The notes beneath the pieces are model-generated. The model searched no databases and was not told where the DNA came from. It saw only the letters and a program-made list of their open reading frames with translations. From Perkinsus chesapeaki (taxonomy: Eukaryota; Perkinsozoa; Perkinsida; Perkinsidae), in NCBI GenBank assembly GCA_013115145.1, contig JAAPAO010000058.1, positions 1 to 64,000 of the forward strand: a DNA stretch of 64,000 nucleotides. Reading direction: 5' to 3'. Of this stretch, positions 34,538 through 44,958 are shown in pieces. The stretch's first letter is position 1; the number at the start of each line of letters is the position of its first letter. The position numbers and the translations under genes are program-made.

Positions 34538-36155
34538 TCAGTTCTGTCCTTTCTTCGACCTAAGATATCCCTTATGTCTGAGCTCCTTGATGACCTTGGG
34601 AATGGCATCAGTAAGGGCACCACCAAGGACAAAGCAGCCACCGACGATAACGTACCAGGTCAGCTTCTGGTGTAGGAATAACGCCTGAACAAAAATGAAA
34701 AGTCCACTTTAATATCGCATCTACAAATTTTCCTCCTCAAGTGCAGGAGCGCGCTCAATGGGCATTCAATCAAGTGTTGATCTCACAGCAAAGAATCCTA
34801 TATCGAAGTTTTAATACCGAAGTCGAAGCCCCCGTATGATCCTCCTAGTTGCTACTTACCTGGTAAATGAATGCAAAGATGAGATCAGACTGTCTGACCA
34901 AGGAGCTGGTCACTGCAGACTGACACAGCTGCATACCGTAGTTGAACGTGGACTGTCCCACTAGAGCACAGCAACCAACAGATAGTATGACAATATAGGG
35001 TACTATGCCATGGGGCCACCTCAGAGGGGCGAAGTGAGAGAGGAGCGGTATGGTGGCTACACAGGTGCCGATAATGGCAAAGGCGAATACCAGCTGTGCC
35101 CAGTGTGCCTGAAAGCTTCTAATAGACAACACTCAGAGAAGAGCAGAACGGCCATAAACGAGCTCGCAGTAAGATGTATGCGCCGAAGAGCGTCCCACTG
35201 TTACTACCCTCTGTCCGATGTTACTAACGGTGATGAATACCATAGCAGAGCAGAAGCTACCGCACAAGCACACTATGATAGCCAACCATCTAGGCAATTG
35301 GGAATCGACGTTATCCATGGCTTCATAGGTAGCAGCAGAGGCACCGAATAGCCAGGTAGGATGGGCTATGAAGAACACCTGAAACCAACGAATACATGAG
35401 GCTACGCTGAACAAGAGGAATCTATCATTAACGGATATGTCTACGAGGCGGTGACGCGACCCTAGAGGCACCACCGGTGTCTCTTTAGGTGTCACCGGTG
35501 TCACACCGGTGACGTCGGTGCGATGGTGACGCCATTAGCACATTGGACGCCATCGGCGCTTGATATTGGCCGCGGGGAGGAGCCATTCCCATTATTACAC
35601 CGCAGATAGCAAAGAGAACAGCTAGGACCTGCCTAGGGGCGATCTTCTCGTGAATCAGTATAGGGGCCAAGGTTAAGGTAAACATAGGCTGGGTGAAGAA
35701 TAGGCTTGAGGCATCGGCCAGTGGAAGCTGAGATAACGAATAGTATCTGAAACGATATATATAAAAGGGCAGAGGAGTGATGATGCAGCAGAGTAGTACA
35801 GGATCCAGTTTCCAGCAGCACCGAAGAGCCCTCGAAGCATAACCCACCAGAACAGGTGGTGAGGCGCATGGATGCTAGGCAGGACCGGGACCTTTGCCGC
35901 ACGGCAAGCCAACCAGGCAAATATGAGCTGCATTATGCAACGGACAAACATGGTCTCAGAAGAGGCAAACCAACGACTAGCGATGGAAGCCAGGAAGCTC
36001 ATCGTGGAGAAGGCGATGGCCGATATGAATACAAACGTAACGCCGAGGCCCATGTGAACTTCCCCACGGCCAGAGTTGGCCCGGGCACGAGAGACTGCGG
36101 AGCCTGACTTGGCAAGCAATGGTGACGTTGAATGGGTTGAGAAATCTGTTGTCAT
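34538..36155 (-). CDS. EamA/DMT-superfamily transporter, copy 1
   Basis: Ten-helix drug/metabolite transporter of the SLC35G-like type. N-terminal cytosolic leader MTTDFSTHSTSPLLAKSG, then GLGVTFVFISAIAFSTMSFL and FVRCIMQLIFAWLACR. The first EamA repeat finishes with YYSLSQLPLADASSLFFTQP and KIAPRQVLAVLFAICGVIMG. The second repeat has LAIIVCLCGSFCSAMVFITV, AHWAQLVFAFAIIGTCVATI, GCCALVGQSTFNYGMQLC and ASDLIFAFIYQ-type ending. The final exon ends KGYLRSKKGQN at 34538. Substrate unknown. The central loop includes TGVTPVTPKETPVVPLG, encoded by a palindromic stretch. The next gene upstream is a clear tandem paralogue. Confidence 0.85.
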
Positions 36156-36395
36156 AGAAACAAAGAAACACTGCCGACTTCAACTCCGACTCGAGATGCC
36201 TTTGCTACAGCTGCCACTGGAGTAGAAACCCAACACTCCGAAGAGCTCGTAACGTGGTGGAAATAACTGGCGACAAATCTAACAAAACCAGCAGTATGTA
36301 CGAAACTGTCCGAGTCCAGGTAATATGAGAATAATAATAACATAACACTTGAATGCATTTAGCGGCCCTCATTTTGAGGGTCGCCATCGCGGCAG

Positions 36396-37648
36396 CTACA
36401 CCCTTTCGCCCAGCGTATTGCCTGATCGGGTCCCTTTGGCACCCATATAACCTCGAGACTTGAGCTCAGCTAAGAGCTTGGGAACTGCATCCACTAGAGC
36501 ACCGCAAAAGACAAAGGAGCCTCCTGTTATGGAATACAATGTTAAGGGATGATCCAGAAACAGTGCCTGAAAAGGAGCCTCAAGTTTATTGCACTCCGCA
36601 GCGTTTACCTGGTAAATGAATGCGAAGACTAAATCGGTCTGCCTAACCAAGGAGCTCGTCACTGCCGACTGACACAGCTGCATTCCGTAGTTGAATGTAG
36701 ACTGGCCGAGCAAGGCGCAGCAGCCAAGCGAGAAGAGCATTATGAAAGGCCCGGGAGACGATGGCATTCTCATAGGGGACCATTGGAAATACAAGGGTAA
36801 CATTGCAACTACTGTACCGAACGCCGCGAAAGAGAACACCAGTTGAGCCCAGTGCACCTGAAGGGGCCATCTAACAGGCGCTGCACTACAGAGTGAAGCT
36901 CACCCTTTTGCCTATATGAGTGACGGTTATGAAGACAAGTGAAGCTATGAAGCTACCGCTAAGGCATACTATGATGGCCAGCCACCTTGGGATCTGGGCA
37001 TCGACGTTATGCATTACAACATTACCGGCTGCAGAGGCGCCAAAAAGCCACGCAGGTCGAGCGATAAAAAATACCTGACAAACGGAAATGCCTCAGAAAT
37101 GGGTACATCTGGCTTACCCCGCAGATGGCCATAAGGACCGCCAAGACCTGCCGAGGGGCGATCCTTTCATTGATAACCAGTGGAGCTAATATTAAAGTGA
37201 ACATGGGCTGTATAAAGAAGAGGCTCGATGAGTCGGCTAGAGGAAGCTGGCTCAGAGAGTAGTACCTTGACAAGAAAAGTCCCCCAAAGAGATTTCCCCA
37301 GATAGATTACAGTATCCAGTTGCTAAGTGCTCCAAAGACACCTCGAAGCAGGACCCAGCCTAGCAGGTTATCCGGCTCCCTTGGACTAGGCAAAGGGGGT
37401 ACTCCCGCAACAACGCACGCCATATAGGAGAATATCAGTTGCATTAGACAGCGTGTAAACATTATCTCCGAGGACGAGAACCAGCGGCTGACCACCGACG
37501 CCAGACAGCTCATTGTTGAGAAGCCAACGGCCGATATTAGGAGGAGTCCAATGCCCTTACCGAGCTGGACTTTACCCCGAGGATTCGAGGGTTCATCGAG
37601 AAGGGGAACGCTTACAGCAGGCGATCCAACTGCTGTAGTGCCTTGCAT
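36396..37648 (-). CDS. EamA/DMT-superfamily transporter, copy 2
   Basis: Paralogue of copy 1 with the same helix order and intron layout. Key segments: GKGIGLLLISAVGFSTMSCL, FTRCLMQLIFSYMACVVAG, YYSLSQLPLADSSSLFFIQP, RIAPRQVLAVLMAICGV, HWAQLVFSFAAFGTVVAML and GCCALLGQSTFNYGMQLC. The last exon ends MGAKGTRSGNTLGERV at 36396. ATG 37648 (MQGTTAVGSPAVSV) aligns best with the leader of copy 1; the frame remains open upstream but its composition is not protein-like. Stop to copy 1 start is about 240 bp. Substrate unknown. Confidence 0.85.
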
Positions 37649-38045
37649 TAGCGGTGAACAAGGTGACTGTAAGAGTAGTGTAGGGAGGATGAACGCAAGA
37701 GACGTTGGTCGAAGACCAGAGAAACGTTCCAAGCATTTATAATATGTTCTAAAAGGAACACACCATTTAAGGAATAGTAAATGTGATTTGACCGCAGCCT
37801 TCACAGAAGGTGCAGCTGACACACAGAGAGAGATAGAAACGTAAAAACATACACAATGCCTGGTAGGTACCAAGGCGACTAGACAACACATGAACGAGAT
37901 AAGCATATAACGCGTACAAAAGGGGATCTCGATTAAAGGGCAAGCACTGCCGCTAGGACACTTTAGAGTTACTATAGGCTGGCCGATTCTTAGACCGGTC
38001 CGACCCAGGGTTTTTAAGGCTCCAAATATATAGGTTTTTGAGTGA

Positions 38046-39964
38046 CTATTTGGAGTTGTTTCGATCAGCAGTAGCTGCTACGTCTCCTGCTGGGACTTTC
38101 TTAATGTGGAACAGCTTACCAGCAATAAGAGCCAATGGTGCGCTTATCACCGACAACAACGCACCGAGTTTAGCCTCGGCTAGCAGAGCAGGTTCTCGGT
38201 ATGCAGACTGGGCCACAAAGAGAGCTACAGTGAGGCCTGCACCAGAGACTATACCGACAACGAAGAGATGTCGGTATGTCATTCCTTCGGGGAGACCAAA
38301 CTTCATGAGGTAGCTGGCAATCCAACCGAAGCTGAAGATACCAATAGTCTTGCCGACTATAAGGGAGGCCGTCACACACAGTGTCACATACCCGACAGAA
38401 TCACTGGTAAATTTGATACCGGCGTTAGCAAGGGCAAAGAAGAACAGACCACAATGCACCCAGAAGGCACAGTCGTAGTTGAACTTCTCTAAGGGACCTT
38501 CGATAATGCTGCTGTCCAGTGGCGTCTCGATGGTCTCGTTAGCAGAGTCACACTGAGAAGAGACGTCATCACTATCCGCCTTCCTCTCCTTCCATCGCCT
38601 CCACGCTTTAACCACAAAGTTGGGCTCTCTGGTATCAATCTCCTTGGGCATAAATGGCACGATTAAACACAGGGCCAAAGAGGCATGTACAGATGCCTTC
38701 AACAAGCCATACCATGCCAGAGGGCCACACAGGAACACATACCAAGCCCAATGCCTGACCTTCAGCTTCCTTAGTAGGAACGCCAACAAGCACGCAGCCA
38801 CACACAGGAGCAAGTATATATATTGAGCCTGGTGGGGTGACGGGTAGAATATAGCGATCACCAGCATACCACCGACATCATCGGCAACTGCTAATAACAA
38901 TATAAACCGTATGGCTGCGTGGCCGCCTCCGAATACAAAGGAAGCCACTAACCAAGCGATTGATATGTCAGTTGATACTACAATACCCCAGCCATTAAGT
39001 ATAGCACTGAGATCCTCATCGTAGTTGTCAAAGCCTCCACAAGCGTTAATGATGTAAACGAGGGAGAAGAATACGAGAATTGGGCCAAGCATGCCACCGA
39101 GCGTACCTAAGGCCGAACATAGGCAAAGGCTAGAGAGGCAGGCACGGGCTCACTCATTAGAGGTACAATTGCCTTCTTTATCGGGGACAATGAGCCTCCT
39201 GGAAGTACAGCTTCGACCACTTCAACCATGGCAATACCAAAGAAGAAACACATAAAGACGTCATTTAAAAGGAAGTTCAGAGTAACCTGATAACCATCCT
39301 CACTCGACGTGATTTCTTAACTCTTCATCGTCTGCAAAATGGACACCCGGGATTCGAGAGCAGCTGCATTTAGAATGCCCACTGTGTGCCGTCCATCCTC
39401 CTGAACCCCTACTACCGGTTCCCCAGCTATAGTAGCACCGCCAAGATCAAGCGTCTTATCTTCATCCGTGCCCCAAAGATACACATAGCTGTCCTCGTCT
39501 AGGTTAGCCCACAGAAGGCCAGCTACCACACCAAGCTGGAGTGGTATGAAGTATGTTGTTACTATACGGCGGATATACAAGTACCAATGCCTCCATGTGG
39601 TCAGGAATCTGATCCCAAACCGATTGGAGCGACCCCTCCTTCCCACTACTACTTCCTAGGATTCTTAACATCGGCTACTAGTGTCTCATCATGGCCCCTG
39701 AAGAATCTATCGTGGGACTCTAATGCAAGCTCAACCCTCAGCCTGGTAGCTTCCGTCGCCAGAGCTCCGTCCGTCTCCGCGCGTTTTACGTTCTGCAAGA
39801 GTCAGCACGATGATGCCTGACATTGCCCCTTCAGGTGTTACATCTTCATAGACGTCCCGTGGAATCCTAGTGGGTGATGCATCCCTGAACTCCGAGTCGG
39901 TCCTTGGCCTTATAAATCTGTCATGCTGCGGCACAATCGTTGTCTTGCTCCTCGGCACGGTCAT
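38046..39964 (-). CDS. NhaA-type Na+/H+ antiporter, copy 1
   Basis: Sodium/proton antiporter of the bacterial NhaA family. Family landmarks: [20 protein letters not shown] and [17 protein letters not shown] (WINDGLMAVFF...EG region). Next is [16 protein letters not shown], with Asp at the position of E. coli D133, then [19 protein letters not shown], with the D163/D164 pair. Then [13 protein letters not shown], with Lys at the K300 position, and [33 protein letters not shown] 60-residue cytosolic loop (about 38500-38640) is inserted between the two halves. The N-terminus carries a soluble eukaryote-specific region ([20 protein letters not shown]). Short introns interrupt the gene. ATG 39964 is a minimum start; a further 5' exon is likely. 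Confidence 0.85.
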
Positions 39965-40751
39965 CGTCGGTACCTTGGACAGGCCACTTCCAAAGTAACA
40001 GAATAAGCGCTTAACAACCGCACGAGATGGGAGCCGACAGAGATATTCTCAAAGATTGGCTCCCCGACGCTCAAGAGGATGTTCCTCCTCCCTAGACACT
40101 GCGGAGATTAGTACATCAGATGCGAAGGTCGCATGCTTCTTTGGGGCAACCTCGCTCCTCTTCGGAAGCGTCGTATCGGCACTTGAGCGGCTGTTCTTGG
40201 TTCCACCAGTCCTTTCAGATGTCATTAATATTATTAATCCTGACCATTTCCATATACCCCATCTGACAGCACAGCAACGCACCATAAGCATTGGTCCAGG
40301 ATCGGTACTAGCTAGACTACTCAACCCAATGCAGTGCCAGAAGAGCAAAGAAACTTTTCAAAGGCAACGCCAGCTTCGCCAACCGACACCACAGCGAGGA
40401 GCTCAACGACAACTATTAAGACAACTGCTAAGATTCGATGAAGATTACGAGGCGAAACCATCGAGCGCAACTACATTATTAAGGCTGTAGTGGCACTGTA
40501 GGTTATCGCACATTAATATTAACATTAGGGGTTACCTATACACATGGGGTTGGTTAGGATGGGGGAGATGAATATAGACGTGCTATGCTTAACATCTTAA
40601 TGCCACCAACAATAAGGACACTACTATGGATAAGATCTACTTTATTGGTAAGACACTTTAACAACCAGCAAGAAGCCCTTTAAGCTGCCATCTGGATATG
40701 TAAACACCAATGACGACAAGAACAACAACAACAACAAAGCTCAATGCTTCA
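39965..40751. other. Spacer between tandem NhaA genes
   Basis: The minus-strand frame at 40049-40348 ends SREEEHPLERRGANL, which loosely resembles the first exon of copy 2 ([15 protein letters not shown]). It may be a 5' exon of copy 1, but I could not place the splice donor. The remainder appears non-coding, including the 3' UTR of copy 2. Confidence 0.4.
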
Positions 40752-42761
40752 TCACTTGGCTACAGAAGCAGTCGGTTCAACGACAGCGGCTGATGGCGAC
40801 TCGCCGGCGGGAACCTTAACGATTCTGAAGAGACGGCCAGCTACTATCGCCACTGGAGCAACTATAATTGATAGAAGAGCTCCGAGCTTAGCTTGGGCCA
40901 ACAAACCCGGCTGGGTATAAGCAGACTGTGCCACGAAGAGGGCTACAGTAAGACCGGCACCGGAGATAATACCAACCACAAACAAGTGCTTTAGAGTCAT
41001 ACCCTCAGGTAGACCAAACTTGAAGAGGCTGCTTGCAATCCATCCCAGAGTAAAGATACCAATAGTCTTACCAAAGACAAGTGAGCACGTAATGCTCACT
41101 GTTACAAGGCCAACCGATTCCCCACTCAGCTTTACACCAGCATTAGCTAAAGCAAAGAAGAACAGGCCAATGTGGACAAAGAAGGCACAGTCGTGGTCGA
41201 ACTTCTCAAGTGGGCCGGTGACTATACCGCTGCCCTCCAGCGGTTTCTCGGAGTAATCTATACTTGAGCTCGTCTTAGAACCTTCCTCCACCTCCTCGAC
41301 AACATCCTTCTTTCTCCATCGCCTCCACGCTTTAACGAAGTAGTTGGGCTCTCTGGTATCAATCTCCTTGGGCATGAAGGGCACGATCATACACAGGGCC
41401 AAAGAGGCATGTACAGATGCCTTCAGCAAGCCATACCATGCCAGAGGGCCACACAGGAACACATACCAAGCCCAATGCCTAACCTTCATTGTCCTTAAGA
41501 AGAGCGCCAAGACACATGCCCCGACACACAGTAGAAGGTACACGTACTCCGCAGCGTAAGGAGATGGATAGAAGAAAGCGATAATTAGGACGCCACCGAC
41601 ATCATCAGCAACGGCCAGAAGCAAGAGGAATTTGATAGCAGCATGGCCACCTCCGAATACAAAGGAAGCTACCAGCCAAGCTATCGAGATATCGGTGGCC
41701 ACGACAATACCCCAGCCATTGAGTATTGTAGAGAGCTCTTCTTCGTAGCTGTCAAAGCCTCCAAAAGCGTTCATAGTGAACATAAGGGCAAAGAAGATAC
41801 TTATAGGCCCGAGGATGCCTCCCAGAGTTCCTAATAAAAGAGCTTGCTTCCAGAACACCTCAGCTATTGGCCGCCACCATCACCTTACCCATTAGAGGTA
41901 CAATTGCCTTCTTCATCGGTGATAATGAGCCTCCTGGCAATACTGCCACGACAATCTCAACCATAGCAATGCCAAAGAAGAAGCACATAAATATATCATT
42001 AATAAGAAAATGTAACGTTACCTGACAACAAGCACATGATCCACTATAGGTAGTAGCCTACATGATGGCCGCCAATAGTGAAGCCTAGATCCAATGTCTT
42101 ATACTTATCAGTCCCCCACAGATATACGTAATTATCCTCATCGATATTAGCCCATAACAACGCTGCAAGAACTCCCAATTGCAATGGTACAAAATAGGTT
42201 GTCGCTATACGTCGGATATACAAATACCAATGCCTCCACGTAGTCAGGAACCTACACACAATTGCCGACCCCAATGACGACAGCAGCAGCGCCTTCCCTA
42301 CTTCCTCGGGTTCTCCACGCTTGCCAGCGTCTGGTCATGCCCTCGGAAGAACTGGTCATGTGACTCAAGCGCCAACTCTACTCGCAATCGAGTGGCCTCA
42401 ATCGCCAATGCCCCATCAGTCGCGGCTCGCTGAACATTTTTCTGAAAGCCATCAGATTGCAAGACGATCCTCTGCGACAGACTACTACCTCCTCGTAAAC
42501 ATCTCGAGGAATTCTGGTAGGAGATGCAGCCATGAACTCAGAATCTGTTCGTGGCCGCACAAAGCGGCTCTGCTGCGGCACGCCTTCTGTTGTCTGACTG
42601 CGGGACACTACCATGTCCGGCACCTAAGGAGTCAGTATTTAACGACCAAGCAGCAGGAAGGACGATACCTCCAAGAAGGCCGCCCGCTTCCTCTCGGAAT
42701 CTGCTTTGAACTCGGCATAGTTCAGAGAGAATGAAGAGTCGCCAATAGGACGATTATCCAT
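40752..42761 (-). CDS. NhaA-type Na+/H+ antiporter, copy 2
   Basis: Tandem paralogue of copy 1. Exon 1 from ATG 42761 encodes [21 protein letters not shown] 45-bp intron leads to [12 protein letters not shown] and [20 protein letters not shown]. The next exons give [18 protein letters not shown] and [20 protein letters not shown]. Membrane core: [88 protein letters not shown] and [20 protein letters not shown]. All three key acidic residues and the Lys are retained. The region around [13 protein letters not shown] is nearly identical to copy 1 at DNA level, indicating recent duplication or gene conversion. Probably plasma-membrane or vacuolar pH/salt control. Confidence 0.88.
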
Positions 42762-43090
42762 TAAAGTAAGCTGGCAGCAATAACCATCAGCCTCTATACG
42801 CCCCAAAGAGGAAGAAGCCGCTCTACTATACAGCAATACTGCCGATACTGCCGAGATCTAGCGAAATGTGAAGACAATACCTCCAACATCATAACACAAT
42901 ACTGATGACTGCAAGCTAGTGGACGACTTTCCCAGCTCGAGACTGTGATTGTTTCTGCGTCACATTTGTAAAAAGCGCTCGCCCAATAAGTTATTGCACA
43001 TACGCGGCGCCACCGTGATTGTCTATTTTGTTGTTCCTAATTAGTCAAAGGGATATTAATTAAAAACTCAATGCCCCGTTGATTATAAGG
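42762..43090. other. Intergenic spacer
   Basis: Lies between the start of NhaA copy 2 and the stop of the cyclin gene, both on minus. It is AT-rich around 43020-43080 with no coding signal; presumably promoter plus 3' UTR. Confidence 0.45.
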
Positions 43091-44796
43091 TTAAGGCCTT
43101 TTAGAGGCGTTCGCTGATAGCTTCCTGCTCTGCTGTATCATACCGGAAACATTATAAACCGAACGCATAAGGTCAGCTATGCACTCCATCACGGAGCTCT
43201 CGTCCACTGTAGGGTCCATGTACTCAATAATCTGACAGAGACAACAATCCACTCAATCTTAAGGCAAAGCCATATCCTACTTTAGACTGCTCGCTTCTCC
43301 ATGGAGCTGGGCTTGCCGCCCCGGCATTCTCATCCGACTTGGTGCCTCTGGGGCTCTCCTCCAGCTCACCGCCAGCCGAGGTTGACACCACTTCGAACCA
43401 GTTGATATGAAGGACACGGCAAGTAACGTATCTAATTAAACCCCCTACACTGGGCTTCCTATATGCCTACATCGCCGCTATTGCGAGCACTTCGGGCCGA
43501 TGCTTCAGACAGAGTGGCGCACGAAAACTAAACAAAGGTTCGACCCAGGCGAGCACACAAAGGCTCGGCCTTACCAGTCATTGAGAGTAGCCTTAGCCAC
43601 CCTGGTTATAATAGCTCTGTCAACACCAGCAGGGAAGAGGGACTCTGCTGGATAGATATGCAGCTCCAGCAAGGACGCCATTGTGTCGTACCTAACCCGT
43701 ACTGTACACAATAACGTCTTTCTATATCCAATTGTTAGCGGCGGAAAGGTAGGTCTGTTGTGCTGTCTTATTATCAATGGCGCATTCAGTACAGTGCACG
43801 CATACGTACGGTGCGGTACTTGTAGTGGTGCGCACGCCGGTAACTATGCCTTCCACGTTCATGCTTTCCCATGTCACTCACGGCAGCTCTGGTTGGAGAT
43901 TAGAGCCAATAACTCTCAGTAGCACCAAGCTCTCTATCAACGATACTTTATCCCGCAGTAATCGTCTCTGCTCATGAAGCCTATCAGCATGCACTGTAGT
44001 CTGTCCCGACATATGGGCGATGGCCGTGTCCAATACCTACTACGACAACTACGACAATACAACTACCACTGCATGCATATTACCGCACGCATAACCTGAG
44101 TGAAGCTGGCTGTCCCCTGCTGCGTCGTCGCTGTACTGCCGCCGCCGCCGCCGCTGCGAGGGGCAGCCAAAGACCTAGGCAACTTATCCTCGCACACTTT
44201 GCAGGCCAACACAATAGACGCTATTGCTATCAACTGATCAAGGAGAAGGTTGGCAACGAGAAGACTTGGGGAGTTCTCACATATCGATCATCCGACAGGT
44301 CTTTCACCTTCATCTTTTCCAGCACCGAATGAAGGTAGAGCATAGCCGTCGCTGTCACCTGCATCAACGCTGCTGCTGCTGTTGCTTACTAGAGGCCAAT
44401 ACCCTAGTGGGGTAGCCTACCTCTTCTGGAAGGTCCAGCGTAAAGCAGATTTCAAATACGAAGCGTGATAGATTATATAACCGAACACTCTGCTGCCGTT
44501 GTCTGATACAAGCCAGTTGTTCAACACGTAGCGGCCGAATAAGAGCTTACTCGGCAGACTCCCACGAGCCCATCGTGGCTGTCTTTACCGGCCCAGTCGC
44601 TCCATCAATTCCCCTTGCACTAGCCCCTGCATCACCGGTATCTCCAATTCTAGTGCTTCCAGTAGCTGGAGCTCCATCAGAGGACGCCTAAGAATCCTAA
44701 TGAAACTAACAGACATCCCTACTGCGTTGTTACATCGGGGCTCGGCGCCGCACCGCCAAGATTCTTGTACCGCTCCGCTAGCATGGATGCCGCCAT
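43091..44796 (-). CDS. Cyclin, best resembling cyclin Q (FAM58)
   Basis: Cyclin-box protein that should activate a CDK. Exon 1 (MAASMLAERYKNLGG...) joins by a 47-bp phase-0 intron to an Ala/Gly/Ser-rich linker and then EQRQQSVRLYNLSRFVFEIC. The first box continues LPEEVTATAMLYLHSVLEKM and RYLIAIASIVLACKVCEDKL. After a Gly/Thr linker comes RLLRDKVSLIESLVLLRVIG and LQPELPYRRAHHYKYRT. The second box contains GVLAGAAYLSSRVPLP. The tail has HINWFEVV and YMDPTVDESSVMECIADLMR. LRDxxxxxExLxLRVxxxxxxxxxP and the WF...IxxLxxxY tail are reminiscent of human CCNQ, the CDK10 partner. Exons at 43.4-43.86 kb are unresolved. Cyclin L/K is the alternative. Confidence 0.7.
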
Positions 44797-44958
44797 CTTG
44801 ACGTAAAGATTCCCACCACCTCTCCATTACAGCAACTTTACTCAACTCAGCGCCATCAGGGGTCAGACGACTATAGTTCGACTACTGTAAAAAATAAGCT
44901 ATTGTGCATTTAGACTAATACCGAAACATCATCAACTTGTTCGACACTACAGGGCCTC

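Noticed and set aside
40056-40490. Plus-strand 144-codon ORF between the NhaA genes
   Set aside because: It overlaps a minus-strand candidate 5' exon; no homology, and Gln/Arg-rich bias is consistent with a shadow frame.
44585-44796. A separate 58-residue small protein upstream of the cyclin (MAASMLAERYKN..ELMERLGR)
   Set aside because: It requires a 36-bp intron. Using the nearby GTAACA donor gives a 47-bp phase-0 intron, typical for this genome, and fuses the exon in frame to the cyclin, which otherwise would start only 11 bp after the small ORF.
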